The position numbers were made by a program, and so were the translations under genes. Of a DNA stretch of 64,000 nt, positions 1 through 11,110 are shown in pieces; the stretch's first letter is position 1, and every line of letters begins with the position of its first letter. A model generated the notes under the pieces. That model was given only the letters and a program-made list of their open reading frames with translations. It searched no databases and was not told the origin of the DNA. This DNA comes from Lenzites betulinus (Eukaryota; Basidiomycota; Agaricomycetes; Polyporales; Polyporaceae): the NCBI GenBank assembly GCA_022264855.1, contig JABYQU010000005.1:1116001-1180000 (forward strand), in the 5' to 3' direction.

Positions 1-1440
1 AGCACGATTTCCACGATCCGTGTGGATTTCAACCATGTGCTGACTTGTCCTGTTGTAGAACCCGGTGACCCTTCTACGCAGGTCCCTACCGTCGTATCAA
101 CGCCTACTACAACGAGGGTGACTATCGGCACCACGCCTTCTTCAACCACCGTCAGAAGTACGTCTCTTCCGCCTGCCACGGCTCCGCTCAGCACGAATAC
201 GTCTGCTCCTCCCGAAGGCATCACTACTGCGCCCATTTCGAACATGCCGACACAAGTTACCAGCGCTCCTGCAGATACTGGCACGGTTGACGGACATCCT
301 TCCTCGCCTGCGTCTGGCGCTCCTGCTACTTCGGTTGCTGCTCCGACAAACTCGAGCCACTCATCCGCAACCCCTACCACTGGCCTACCCGGGGCCCCCC
401 TTTCGAGCGCTACGTTATCTACGTGGTCTTCAACCGTCCCAAGATCGCACTCATCTGCACTTGTACCTCAGGCTGCTTCCAGCTCCCAAACTGCGAGCTC
501 CGCCGGATCCTCGCCGTCGCAACACCCCGAAGGAGGACACGGGCTTTCTCCTAAGGCCTTCATCCCCGTCTCTGTCGCCATAGTCGTCGTGGTACTCACC
601 GCAGTCCTGGGCGCACTGATCCTATGCATGCGTCGACGCCGGCGCCGCCGAGCGAGCGCTCTTCCTGCTGGTCTCTCGAAGCAAGCGGTTTCCCAGAGTG
701 CTGAAGACGACCCCTATACGCGCCTCGAGAAGAGGAACAGGACTATTGTAGATGAACGCCCCGCCCACTTCGGAAAACATTCTCTGCAAGAGGAATCTGC
801 TCTCGCTTCGGAGGGCTGTGCTTCGCTATGGACGTCGGACTTGCCTATTGCACCCACAAGTAACCAAACCCGCACAGAAACATCCGGAGCAAATGTCTAC
901 GTTCCCCTGCCGCAAGCTGTGTCTGGGGATCAAGTCGGAGGCGACACGGATCCATTATATCAAGCTTCGCTATCGTCGGGTGGAGCCCCATTGCTACCTC
1001 GCACGCACCCTGTCAATGGCGAGGAGACATTCTCGTCATACGGAGGAGCTCGGTCGAACACCGAGACGCCGCCTTCCACCGAGACGACCGTCCAACCCGG
1101 AGGGATGGTGGCGGATGCGCGTCGCCTCTCGCTCGGAACTGTGGCGTTTGTCGGAGGTCCCGCTGTTCTTTCGGAGACATCAGAGAAGACAGCTGCGTCG
1201 GGGCGGCACCCTTCGGCCAACGCGACGTCGCCGCCGCCACAGCCTCCCTCTGTCCCCGCTCGCGCCGAAACGCTATTGACATCCACCTTGTCACCATCTT
1301 CCTTACGTCGTCCAAGGTTCGTGACGGTGCTGATGGAGGTGAACGAGGGCGACTCCGAGGAAGACGACCAGTTGCCGCCCTATCAGCCTCGATCGCAGAG
1401 TGCGAGTCCTGTTTCGCACCGCGATCATGATGGGCCGTAA
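1..1440 (+). CDS. CFEM-cluster membrane protein, C-terminal part (5' end outside window)
   Basis: The frame is open from base 1, so the extracellular domain lies outside the window. What is visible is a long Ser/Thr/Pro-rich stalk (to about residue 175), one membrane span (about residues 180-202 of the visible part) with the core IPVSVAIVVVVLTAVLGALI, a poly-Arg stop-transfer run, and a cytoplasmic tail of about 270 residues. The tail ends in an acidic stretch followed by LPPYQPRS, a PPxY motif close to the C terminus. The same architecture and end motif occur in the CFEM proteins at 2.6, 51.6, 53.5 and 60.2 kb, so I infer a CFEM domain upstream. The identity of the missing N terminus is inference; the stalk, span and tail are seen directly. 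Confidence 0.75.
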   Translation, partial: STISTIRVDFNHVLTCPVVEPGDPSTQVPTVVSTPTTTRVTIGTTPSSTTVRSTSLPPATAPLSTNTSAPPEGITTAPISNMPTQVTSAPADTGTVDGHPSSPASGAPATSVAAPTNSSHSSATPTTGLPGAPLSSATLSTWSSTVPRSHSSALVPQAASSSQTASSAGSSPSQHPEGGHGLSPKAFIPVSVAIVVVVLTAVLGALILCMRRRRRRRASALPAGLSKQAVSQSAEDDPYTRLEKRNRTIVDERPAHFGKHSLQEESALASEGCASLWTSDLPIAPTSNQTRTETSGANVYVPLPQAVSGDQVGGDTDPLYQASLSSGGAPLLPRTHPVNGEETFSSYGGARSNTETPPSTETTVQPGGMVADARRLSLGTVAFVGGPAVLSETSEKTAASGRHPSANATSPPPQPPSVPARAETLLTSTLSPSSLRRPRFVTVLMEVNEGDSEEDDQLPPYQPRSQSASPVSHRDHDGP

Positions 1441-2565
1441 GAGAGTTTGCAAGGTCCGTCGGTCTCGGCTTGAGTGAGTATTTTATTGGCAATCCCTGAA
1501 GACATCGTGCTGATAAATAATGGCAGTGGTGTACATATGAATACTACATGTACCTCAGCACTGGGGAGAAAGATCATCGAGTCGGAGTTCCCAAAGTTCT
1601 GTGCTCTGATACGTGCCCACTATTCAGGTTCTTCGGTATCATCTGACGCGAATGTTGTATGGCATAGGAATGTCTGTAACTAATTTTATCTTTTGGAAGT
1701 GTCGCTGCCAGGTGTTGGAGCATGGTCTGGAGATCTGAAGTCCTTGCAGCTGCCGGGACTCGGCGGATGCGCACAGTTGGAGCCGCTTTCAAGTTTTCGC
1801 ACGGCGTTGCTTTCTTGTACAGTAACACAATATCGTCCGACGAAATATGTACAGATCATATGTCACTGTGCGCATCGTATGTTTCTTCCTCTAACACGAA
1901 TCTTGGGCTGACCAATCGACGATGTCTTTTTAAGGACTGTCTGGACACGCTGTGCTATCCCGGGATGGCACTGCGAGGCTGCGGTTACAACGGTCCAGGC
2001 GGTCCAAAATCCCAGTGATCCGCGAGCCTCATCGTCTGCCTTTGGCGCCGCTCTGCTACTTATGACACCCAAAGGACTGTGTTGGGTATATCAACACTGC
2101 GCATTGCTAGGCCCGGAACGGGGTTTGAGGCATGGCTGGGCGCGCAACCATAGGTGAGCAGTACTTCTTTGATCATGAGCCCGACTCTTGACAAGTAGTG
2201 AATCTGACCGCTGCAATGATGTTACCTCGTATCAGGCTGTTGGACAACATGCCAATGGAACATCCCGTACCCGCATCGCATATTGCTGCCGTCGTGCTCT
2301 TGGGACTTGCCGGCTCCACCAAGGTAACGTTGTCAGTTAGAACTGGAATGCGATATGTGCCGTTTAAGTGAAAGTCCTCTTCAGATGAGCCCCACCGTGC
2401 GACAGGAGTACGGCATGCTGCCATCCCCTTATTATACCAGGCACGTAAGCTTCGTGGAAAGCTTCATATATGTGAGTGAGGATACGGGATACTTATCACT
2501 CTCTTCTGCTTCCGCCGCACCCCATCCAAGCGCTCCTTCCTGTGCTCCGCGTCCGATCCTTCGAC
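1441..2565. other. Intergenic region without a supported gene
   Basis: No convincing gene. A stretch at 2216-2323 encodes a hydrophobic, signal-peptide-like segment (AAVVLLGLAG) followed by a GTAACG donor-like site. It lies upstream of the TATA-like box at 2432 and does not join cleanly to the CFEM exons, so it is not included in the next gene. Confidence 0.4.
2432..2438 (+). promoter_or_regulatory. TATA-like box of the 2.6 kb CFEM gene
   Basis: The sequence TTATACC lies about 130 bases before the first in-frame ATG (2566). The paralogous gene at 51.6 kb has the same heptamer, also upstream of its ATG (53017-53023, minus strand). Confidence 0.4.
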
Positions 2566-3981
2566 ATGCGCCTTCAGCGTCCCGCGATCGACGTAGAAAC
2601 GATGCATCTCCCGGCGCAGATGTGGCGTAAGGCAGTCAGCGATGGATTTTGGGACAGTTTCCCGGCGTGTGTCGATCCGTGCATGGATTCCACTATAGAA
2701 AATACCGGATGTAACAGGTGCGTTCGTTCAGCCCTGGCGTACTTGCGTGGATAGCTGTTGTGATACACCGGCACATAGTCTCATCTCTCAGTGGCTCGTT
2801 GCTTACAGGCCGTTTTAGCGAGGACGTCGCTTGTCTATGCCTCGATACAACATTTGTCGATGATCTGTTGAATTGTATCGAGCGCTCGTGCAGCCCAGAC
2901 AATATCGAATCAGCGGCGACAGCCTTGGATCGGCAATGTAGCGGCGCACTGGACGATGATACCCCAAGTACGCCATATTCTTTCTATCTGGCATGAACGT
3001 GTAGTTCTGTCTATGTTCACGCAAACAACTCATCGACACAATGGTAGCCTCGGAGACGGATACATTTCAAACCCGAACCAGCACTCCGATGCCGACTTTG
3101 TCATCCTCAACGGTCCAGGCGACATCTACATCAATATCAGCATCGTCATCCACTAGCACAGGGGGGACCCTCTCCAGCAGTTCCTCGGTGTCTACTTCCC
3201 CCTCTTCCTCCTCCTCATCGACAACGCCACGTTTTACCAGTACTCTTCCGTCGCTATCCAGCAGCCGCGCTCCAAATCAAGCAGGAAATTCTACAAGTGC
3301 CCCAACCAGCTCGCGAAGTTCATTCGCACCAGTGAGCACCAGCTCGAAAGGGGCCTCGCAGTCGGTCTCCTCGCCCTCTCCGGGCTCAGCCGCCAGCACG
3401 CTTCCCGCCGTTACATCGGACCAACACACCACCACGATCATAGCAGCGATCTCATCAGTATGCGGGCTACTCTTCCTCATCTGCCTCGTACTAGGCGCAC
3501 GCTGGCTGTACAAACGCAGACGCCGCGTGAAGGGTAACTTCGCGCGCGACGATCTTTCACGCTTAGCGCCCCTCTCTCCTTTAATCACAGGTATGGACTT
3601 CGCCATGCCAGGTAGAATATAATAATTGATGCTACTGGGACAGAAGACACTACTTCCACGATTCCACGCTCGATCATAGATATCTCAAAATCGACAACTG
3701 CAGAGAGTCCTCGAACGGAGCTTTCCTCAGAGGCATTATCTAGTACAGGTGCCGATATTAGTACACTCCTCTCCGTCACCACTCCGTTCTCGCAGTCTCC
3801 GCTCACGTCTCAGCATATCCCGGGTGAAGAGCTCAAGCAACTTCACGAGGGCACGCCGATCGGACGCGTTTCCTCCCTTGCTCAAAACCCCGCGCGTCCA
3901 ACACAAGAATCATCTGCGTCCCGAGTATATTGGGGGCACGGGAACGAGGAGGAACCGCCACCATATGCACCGCGGGAGTAG
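2566..3981 (+). CDS. CFEM-domain single-pass membrane protein with C-terminal PPPY
   Basis: Exons about 2566-2710, 2809-2967, 3048-3590 and 3644-3981. From the in-frame ATG at 2620 they sum to 376 codons; ATGs at 2566 and 2602 are equally possible. The CFEM domain has all eight cysteines in the order FPAC, DPC, TG-C (codon split by intron 1), VACLC, LLNC, RSC and RQC. A Ser/Thr stalk of about 120 residues follows, then one span (IIAAISSVCGLLFLICLVLG), an RRRR stop-transfer and a cytoplasmic tail ending EEEPPPYAPRE. CFEM domains of fungi are extracellular eight-Cys modules, some of which bind haem. No signal peptide is visible in front of the domain. The role (surface sensing, haem or adhesion) cannot be told from sequence. 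Confidence 0.75.
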
Positions 3982-4200
3982 GATTCGGATTGTAAGCGCG
4001 GTGGCGTGCCCATGTGCGTCCATCGCGTCGTCATCTCGTTCATCTCCGTACTCATATGCGAGTGACAGGGAGAGATGGAGTCCATTTCAGAGTGGGTGGT
4101 AAGAAGTCTGAGCTCGGTAGTAAGATGAGCCCTGACTTGCGACCGCCTCTCACCACGGAGGTGAGACGATCTAGTATTGTTGATCCGTACATGCCCTCCA

Positions 4201-4207
4201 ATATATA
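4201..4207 (+). promoter_or_regulatory. TATA box of the 4.3 kb CFEM-GPI gene
   Basis: ATATATAG lies about 75 bases upstream of the ATG at 4278, a normal spacing for a fungal TATA box and a short 5' leader. Confidence 0.45.
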
Positions 4208-4277
4208 GTAGTCCATACATCCTCATCTTCTCCTCCCCCAGAATTTCTAAGGCTCGTGGACAAGACAAGTACTACGC

Positions 4278-5268
4278 ATGGCAACTGGTGCATCTCTACT
4301 CCTTTTCGTGGCGACCGCTGTCTCAGGCATGGAAGGCACCCTCTTCGGTATCCCTGGAAACATCTCTCAGTGCACAGTCGGTTGCATAGCGGCCTCTGGG
4401 TCTCACGACGGTTGTAGACCCCCGTACGTCTGCCTGATAATCTTCTTGGTACGCACTAACACAATCGCTAACAACCTTCCATACTATGGCTCGTCTCCCG
4501 TTCACAAACAGAATTGATACGAAATGCGTGTGCGGAAACCCATTGTTTACACAAGTAACGCTTCCATGCGTCGAGGATCAATGCACGGCGGACGACGTGG
4601 ATACGATCCTGCAGCTATACGTCGACTTCTGCGTGTCCTCTTCGTGTGAGAGGTGCTTCCTGTACTTGAGAGACTGAGGATTCTGACATCACTGACGAGC
4701 AGCAGTACTGGCCGCTGCACCCGGAATCACCGCTGTGACCGGAAGCTTCCATGTTCCGCCGTTTACATTTCCTCTTTCGATTATCCCACTTCCTTCGTTC
4801 CCACCACATCTGATTGGAACCTCCACGAACAATGCAACTGCGATGGGCGTTACAGCAACGACATCGCACCGGAGCTCCATCCAGGTCTCTGGGAGCGCGT
4901 CCGCCCCGATGTCTACGTCCCAACCGGCATCGGTATTATTCCATACTTCTCACACCACGCCACCGATGGATCCTTCCTTTAACACACCCTCTGCGGTCAG
5001 CACAGAGAGCGCGACATCAGTTATTTCTAAGCCAGGCCAGGAGTCCGGGATCACCTTGACATTCCCTTCTGCTGGAATGAGTTCTCCGTCTAGCTCGGAG
5101 CCTACAGTTGACGTCACGCAGAGCCTCGTTACATACTCTCCTATGCCCAGCAGCACAAACAAGGGCGATTCCGCAGGTCGAAATGCAGCAATTCGGAGAA
5201 ACTTCCAGATGACGACTCTCGCACTTTTCAGCATCCTGGCCATGCAGGTTGTCCCGCTCTTCTTCTGA
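4278..5268 (+). CDS. CFEM-domain GPI-anchored surface protein
   Basis: Exons 4278-4423, 4512-4645 and 4703-5268 (281 codons; a 4706 acceptor is also possible). The product has a signal peptide (MATGASLLLFVATAVSG). The CFEM domain has eight cysteines: SQC, VGC, DGC, TKC, VCG, LPC, DQC and DFC. A Ser/Thr/Pro-rich region follows, ending in a short hydrophobic C terminus (ALFSILAMQVVPLFF) after a basic spacer, typical of a GPI-attachment signal. Intron 1 falls between Cys3 and Cys4 of the domain, as in every CFEM gene of this window. It is the third of a tandem plus-strand trio. CFEM-GPI proteins are wall or membrane exposed, and some bind haem. I see the usual Asp before Cys4 of haem-type domains (IDTKC), which is suggestive only. 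Confidence 0.8.
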
Positions 5269-5739
5269 TCAAGGCACCTTCAGATACGTATCGATACATT
5301 ACCATACATGCATACATACATACATGTACTATCCTGCATCTTTGCGAATCCTCCATCTCCTTCAGCAGCCTTCAACGCGCACGAACATCCGTATGTCTAG
5401 AGCGTTCATCTAGGCGCGATCACGTGGTCGCGCCGCGGCTTAACAACTCGCGACATCCCAGGCGGAGCTGACGCGATGTGAGATTCATGCTTCCAGAGAG
5501 GCACTAGCAGAAGAAAGAAGGGTGTAGGGCGCTCCGCTGTACGCCGGGCGACATGTACACGTAAGTGACGGTGATGCGCTGCGCAAGTTCGCATGCATCA
5601 CGACGTCTGTATCTGCCGCGCACGATGACAGGTATGATGGAAGTGGGCCCGCGATATCGTTGATCAGTATCTATCTACGTGCGGTGTGTTTGGCTAACAC
5701 TGCAGTCCTCCAGGTTCGCTTCAACACGTACAATGTACC
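5269..5739. other. Convergent intergenic gap with a short CATA repeat
   Basis: This gap lies between convergent genes. It holds a short (CATA)n tract near 5305-5326. I see no gene. Confidence 0.5.
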
Positions 5740-7590
5740 TCAACTCGTCTCCGGGTCCGACATCGGTGAAGACACGGACGCAGGCTCTGACGTCGGGAGC
5801 ACCTGCGCCTCCTCCACTAGAAGCGTCCGCGCCTCCGTGAGCTCTGAGAGGAGCGCGGCGAGCCTCTCCCGCCTCGATGCGTACTCTACCTCTTCCGCGC
5901 GGCGCCTTGCCTCTGCCCGCTCCCTCCCTCTAGCCCTGCGCGTGGGCTTTTCCGGGGCACTTTGAGGGGAGGCCGTCTGAGGGTCATGAGAGCCTGACAA
6001 CGCGGAAAGACGAGATAGGTGTAGCGCATCGTGCGTTCTGAGCTGCCCCTCAAGCACGCGGATGAGACGCGTGAGCTCGACATGCCGCCGAGCACCAGCG
6101 TACGCGAGCGATGGTGGTGCTGAGCTGTAGGGCGGGAGTACAGTGTGGTGGGACATCCCCGATGGCGAGGACGCTCGCTCCAGGGCCTCGGGGTTGTCTG
6201 TGGACTGATTGATTGCGTACGAGGGCGGCAGGGAAACTCTTGAGCCTGGTACAGTGTTAGCGTTGGTAAATGCGCGTAGCTGGGGAGAGGTCGGGACTGA
6301 CCATGCGCATTGGGAATACTCCCCAAAGGACCATGTCCATCGGGTGCGGAATGTCTCATGGTGTTGCCTAAAGGAAATTAGCACACGTGTGACTGGTGCT
6401 CCTATCTCAGGATGCACACCTTGTGAATCTAAGTGTTGTGCAAACATCGCATACGCGGCGGGCGGTGACCGAACGTAGACGGACTCCGACCCAGGAAGTT
6501 CATCTACGTGACACACTGCGTCAGCCTCTTGCTTCACAAGCATACACAGATCCCAGCTAGTACTACGTACCGAAGCAGTCTTCTGAAGATGAGCGCGACG
6601 CACTGTGCGAGTGCGCGAATAAGGCAGGGAAGATGCCCAGCCCATCCTTGTCGTCGCCCCCACCTCCAGCCGCGCCGTTACGCTTCTCTTGCCGTCCGCG
6701 TAGCCTACGACGTCGCAGCACGAACGCGGCTACTGCTAAGGCGACAAGCGCGAGACCTCCGACGATTCCGCCCACAAGCGCGCCGATGCGGGAGGTTGTG
6801 CTGAACGATGCGGTCTGAGCGTCGCTCACGGCGGAAGTAGGAGTGACGGATAAAGTATTTGTGGGGAGAAGGCTCGTCGCCTGTCCGGTCGATAGGTCAA
6901 GGGACGTCGCTGCGGATGAGGTCTGCCAGAGATGTGTCAGTCGGCGGTGCAGGTTTATGACAGAACAGAAGAGCGCACCGGATCTGTGGCTACATCCGTA
7001 ACGTACTGCGCAAAGTCGAACGCGTATAAACTGTTCGTCGCGCCGGCAGAGTAGATACTGAGAGTGTGCTCCTCATTCGGAATCCCAGTCAGGCTGAACA
7101 TCCGTACAGTGTACATGGGCATCCCATTCCACAACGTAGGAAACTGCTTCACCGGCTTGAACACGCCATCATTGGAAATAGGCTTGCCCGTGGGGTCCGT
7201 GTCGAGGGTGAACGTCAGGTTCGTCTGGGCCAACGTAGAGGGTGTGGGCCGCGCAATGACGAAGAAGACGTCTATCGCGGTGCCGGTGAAGTTCATCGTG
7301 ATCGTGCGTTCCCCGGTCCCGCTCGTGATGGAGTGCCATGTCCCGGAGAAGACTTGAGAGGAATTGACAAGGGACGAATTGACAGCACAAGCATCGCAGT
7401 TAGCACCTTGGACCCAGCCGTCCGCGGGCGTGTAGATGGGCTTTGTGCCCGTCGCGCTGTCTCCGTGCTCATCGTCGATCGTCCGATCCACAAGGATGGC
7501 GGTGGCACAGTGGAGGACACCGAGGATCGTCGCGAGCGCGCACAAGCTAGAGAGGCTGAAGCCCAGGAGACAGGTTTTGCGAGACGACAT
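5740..7590 (-). CDS. Single-pass surface protein, uncharacterised fungal family, copy A
   Basis: Exons 7590-6979, 6922-6571, 6503-6420, 6367-6302 and 6245-5740 (539 codons, all phases consistent). The N terminus is a signal peptide. An extracellular domain of about 180 residues follows, with the family signatures TIDDEHGD, YTPADGW, NCDAC, GTWHSIT, MNFTGTAI and TNLTFTLD. A short Ser/Thr stalk leads to one span (IGALVGGIVGGLALVALAVAAFVL), an RRRR stop-transfer and a cytoplasmic tail. The tail carries an LPPYSSAPPS motif (PPxY) and then a basic, Arg/Glu-rich predicted coiled coil containing RRERLAALLSELTEAR. I recognise the family as common in Agaricomycetes genomes but know no assigned function. 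It is a tandem partner of the 8.2 kb gene. Confidence 0.8.
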
Positions 7591-8218
7591 CCGGGGAGGC
7601 TCTAAGCATGCGCCATTAGCTGGATGTTATGAGGGTATCGACGTGACGCACCGCTCTATTAATGCATAGGGCGCTCTACCCTTTTCCTCGGTGGCAATGA
7701 TGCAGGCACCGAGGACTCGAGGACGAGTGATGTGGTCATAGATCAAGTTGACGACGCTAGTTGCATAAAACAGGGCCGCAGTGGAGCCCCACTAGTAACT
7801 ACACTAGCTGCATGGTGCACCAGATAACATCAGTGGTCGAATGTCATCCTTTACGTTTAACGGGAACGTGATGACTTTCGGATGGCGGTCCGTTACAGAA
7901 GGGTGAGAGTGAGGCGGTGCAAGAGCTCGGTAGCCGATATTGAGACCTCGCCGCCGTTGTTGGCGAGATATGGTTGTTAATCCCGTGGGGGAGGTGGATA
8001 GCTCTTCTGCTCAATAAGATGTGCCGATCAAACGATACATTCCGAACACCCCGCAGCGTTCTACGATCCCTTTGTATAGAGTGCGTGCGCCAGCATCCGA
8101 GCGGGAAGGACGGTGAGATTGGACTCCAGGTGGCAGGTGACGGTGCTGCCAGACTTTTGATCTCCGCGAAGGGAACGTCCCCGAGTCCTCCGAGCCCGTT
8201 CGCACACGCACACGCACA
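7591..8218. other. Intergenic gap between the two tandem surface-protein genes
   Basis: No gene seen. It should contain the promoter of copy A, but no motif stands out. Confidence 0.5.
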
Positions 8219-10168
8219 TCACCTCAACTGCTGATCCAACACTGGTGCAGGCGCGGGGTCGATCCCACGCCCAGAACCAGATAGGGCCGGTGCCTCCTCC
8301 GCGAGCAGTGCCCGCGCCTCTGTGAGCTCTGAGAGCAGTGCGGCGAGCCGTTCCCGCCGCGACCTGTGCTCCTCTTCCTCGGCACGTCGACGCGTTTCCG
8401 CGCGACCCCTGGGTCTGGCTCTGCGTGCGGCTTTTTCTGGGCGGGCTTTCGGAGGAGTCGCTGTTTCCCTACCGGGCTGGGTTTGAACTTGAGGTGGGAG
8501 GGAACGTGACAGATGGAGTGCGTCGTGCATCGCGAGCTGCCCCTCCAGGACGCGGATGAGGCGCGTGAGCTCGACGTAGCGCCGCGCACCGGCATGCGCG
8601 AGAGACGGGGGCGCCGAGGAGTATGGTGGGAGCGCAGTATGATGCGACATTCCCGATGGCGATGATGCTCGTTGCGGGGCGTATGAGGGCGGAAGAGAGA
8701 TTCTTGAGGCTGAAGATGATGTGTAAGTGTTTCATGAAAACAGCGTCGGATTGTGTCATGAGTCACCATGCGCGCCGGAGATGTTCCCAAGGGTATCTTG
8801 CCTGTCCGTGGGGTAGGGCGCGGAAGATCTCCTAAGATGGGTTCCGTTGCCTATGGCGTCTCTATTAGCTAAAGTAGATCGTAATGGTGATTCCGACAGT
8901 GTTCACCTTGAGCATAAGAGTGTCGCGCGAACACTGCATAGACCGCGGAAGGAGACTGAGCAACTGCGGACGTCATCTGCGGCTCGGGAACCACCGCTCC
9001 ATCTGTGTCAGACACTGCTTCAGTCACCCACGTCGATTCCAAAGAAGATGATGATACGCACTCAGGGATCCTTCCGAGGATGCGCGGGACTCGCTATGCG
9101 TTTGCGCAAACAGCGCAGGGAGGATGGTTAGGCCGTCCGCGCCGTCGTCAGTCGCGTTACCACCGATCCACGTGCGAGGCCTTTCCCGCAACCGGCGGCG
9201 CCAGAGCAAAAACGCAACTACACCTACGACGACAATGGCAAGCCCGCCGAGCGCTCCTCCCACGATCGCGCCGATATTGGGACCATGTAAGGGCACACTG
9301 GGCGGGCCCTCCGAAGGCGTCGGACTCGGGAGGGCAGGAGTGGCGATCAGAGTGTTGCTTACCGAGGAGGTGGAAGAGGTAGTAGAAAATGAGGTCGTGA
9401 GTGGAGCAGTCCCGTCTCCGGTGCTCGACGAGCTCGAGATAGCGCGAGTTGGCGCAGAAAAGCTGCTTAAAGTTGGAGCATCGAGCGTCGCTGCCGACGA
9501 AGCCTACGTGCGAAGGGCTGTCTGAGGAACAGATGGTCAAACAAGATCGAAAAGCGTACCTGGGTCGTGCCCGTCGCACCGTCCTCGTCCGCGACGTACT
9601 GCACATAATCAAACGCGTACAGATTGTTTGTCGGGCCAGCAGAGCTGATTTTCAGTGTATGCTCGCGGTTTGGAAGGCCGCTCACACCGAACATCCGTGC
9701 ACTGTACACAGGCTCTCCGTCTATCAGCGCGGGAAACTGGAGTGTTGTGTCTGTGTCGGCGTCTGGTCCTTCCTCAGGATCAAGGGTGAATGTCAGGTTT
9801 GTCTGGGCCAACGTGGACGGCATGGGGCGAGCGATCACGAAGAAGGCGTTTACCGCAACGCCCGTGAAAGTGACCGTGATTGTACGCTCGTCCGTTCCGC
9901 TCGTAATGGAGTGCCATGTTCCGTCCAGTACCTGGGAAGCGTCGATGAGGGATGAGTCAATGGAACAGCCAGTGCAAGTCGCTCCTTGGGACCAGCCGTC
10001 CGCGGGCGTGTATATGGGCTTTGTACCCGTAATGATGTCTCCTTGCTCATCGTCGATGGTGCGGGTGACTTGGACAGCGACGGCGGCGCGAGAGAAGCTA
10101 AGAATGGTAGAGAATACAAAAACATCAGAGAGGCTGAGGCTCGGGAGAAGACTTTTGGGAGATGGCAT
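8219..10168 (-). CDS. Single-pass surface protein, uncharacterised fungal family, copy B
   Basis: Exons 10168-9560, 9503-9062, 9014-8907 and 8709-8219 (549 codons). The signal peptide and ectodomain share the signatures of copy A (TIDDEQGD, YTPADGW, GTWHSIT, VTFTGVAV, TNLTFTLD). The stalk is Ser/Thr-rich, the span is IGAIVGGALGGLAIVVVGVVAF, and the tail contains LPPYSSAPPS followed by the basic coiled-coil segment RLIRVLEGQL...RRERLAALLSELTEAR. Copy A has one extra 66-base exon between exons 3 and 5. The matching stretch here (8831-8767) is only 65 bases and would break the frame, so I left it out of the model. The close similarity and tandem arrangement indicate recent duplication. Confidence 0.78.
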
Positions 10169-11110
10169 ACGGGAAAGTTTCGAGCGGGTGGCAATCCGAC
10201 GTTATAAGGGTGCCGACGTGCGAATCTTCCGCGTGGAGAAGTCATCGACACGGCGAGTTTAAGGAGCACCGGCACAAATCGCCCGACAATCCCGCTGTGT
10301 TGTATGATGCGGTTCCGCGCTTTCACTCGGTGGCAATGCACTCAGAGATTAAGTACACGGCGCTCGTGCCAAATAAAGGACCGCAGCGCCCCGCTGTACT
10401 TGGAGCGGCTTGCCCGTTGCTACCGCGAGAGCCAGTCCACGGAGTCGTTGTTTCAGTGCTATAGATGGTCATAGTAGTGTCAAGACTCAGGACGAGGGAG
10501 AAAATGGCCAACGACTTATACGGTACGGCGTTCAAGGTCACCTTATAGAGGGCCAATTTGAACCAGTGCTAGTGACACGTTTAAATTTGCACGTTAGCAA
10601 GAGTGAGTGAGTGAGTGAGTGAGTGAGTGAGTGAGTGATGATTTGGACCGCATGTACGTTTACAACCCCGATCCGGTCGGTGCTAATCTATGTAAAATAA
10701 ACACACAATATACTGGACCCGTAGTACTAGTAACGTAGCGCCTGAATACCTTTGCTCATCGGACTTTTAATATGTGCTTACTTTGATTACAGCTCTCTAG
10801 ATCTCAGATATATCTATGAGGACATAATGGAGATGTCGAATGCACGCGCAAGGTCGAATTATTACACTCACTCATTCACTTACTCTGATACATCTGCGCG
10901 TCCATACCATACGACTCCTGCGGCTGCTATAAATTATGTCCTGCTATCTAGCTTAGATTCTAGCTTCCACGGTGATTAAAGAGGACGTACACGAGGCGTC
11001 TAGATCTGATGACGGCGAGACTCATGCGCTTACTTCGTACCCACTACCTCCCTCACACCTCCTCCCTCACGCCCTCTCTCTAAGACTCTTAGATCGTGAA
11101 CATCGATTCC
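10169..11110. other. Intergenic region with GAGT microsatellite
   Basis: Divergent gap between copy B and the first BTB gene. I see no gene. It is AT-richer than its surroundings around 10,680-10,960. Confidence 0.5.
10600..10638. repeat. (GAGT)n microsatellite
   Basis: About nine perfect tandem copies of the tetranucleotide GAGT. Confidence 0.9.

Noticed and set aside
2216..2323. Signal-peptide-like exon upstream of the 2.6 kb CFEM gene
   Set aside because: It lies upstream of the TATA-like box, needs an intron of about 300 bases or an unsupported middle exon, and does not join in an obvious phase to the CFEM exon. Kept only as an alternative.
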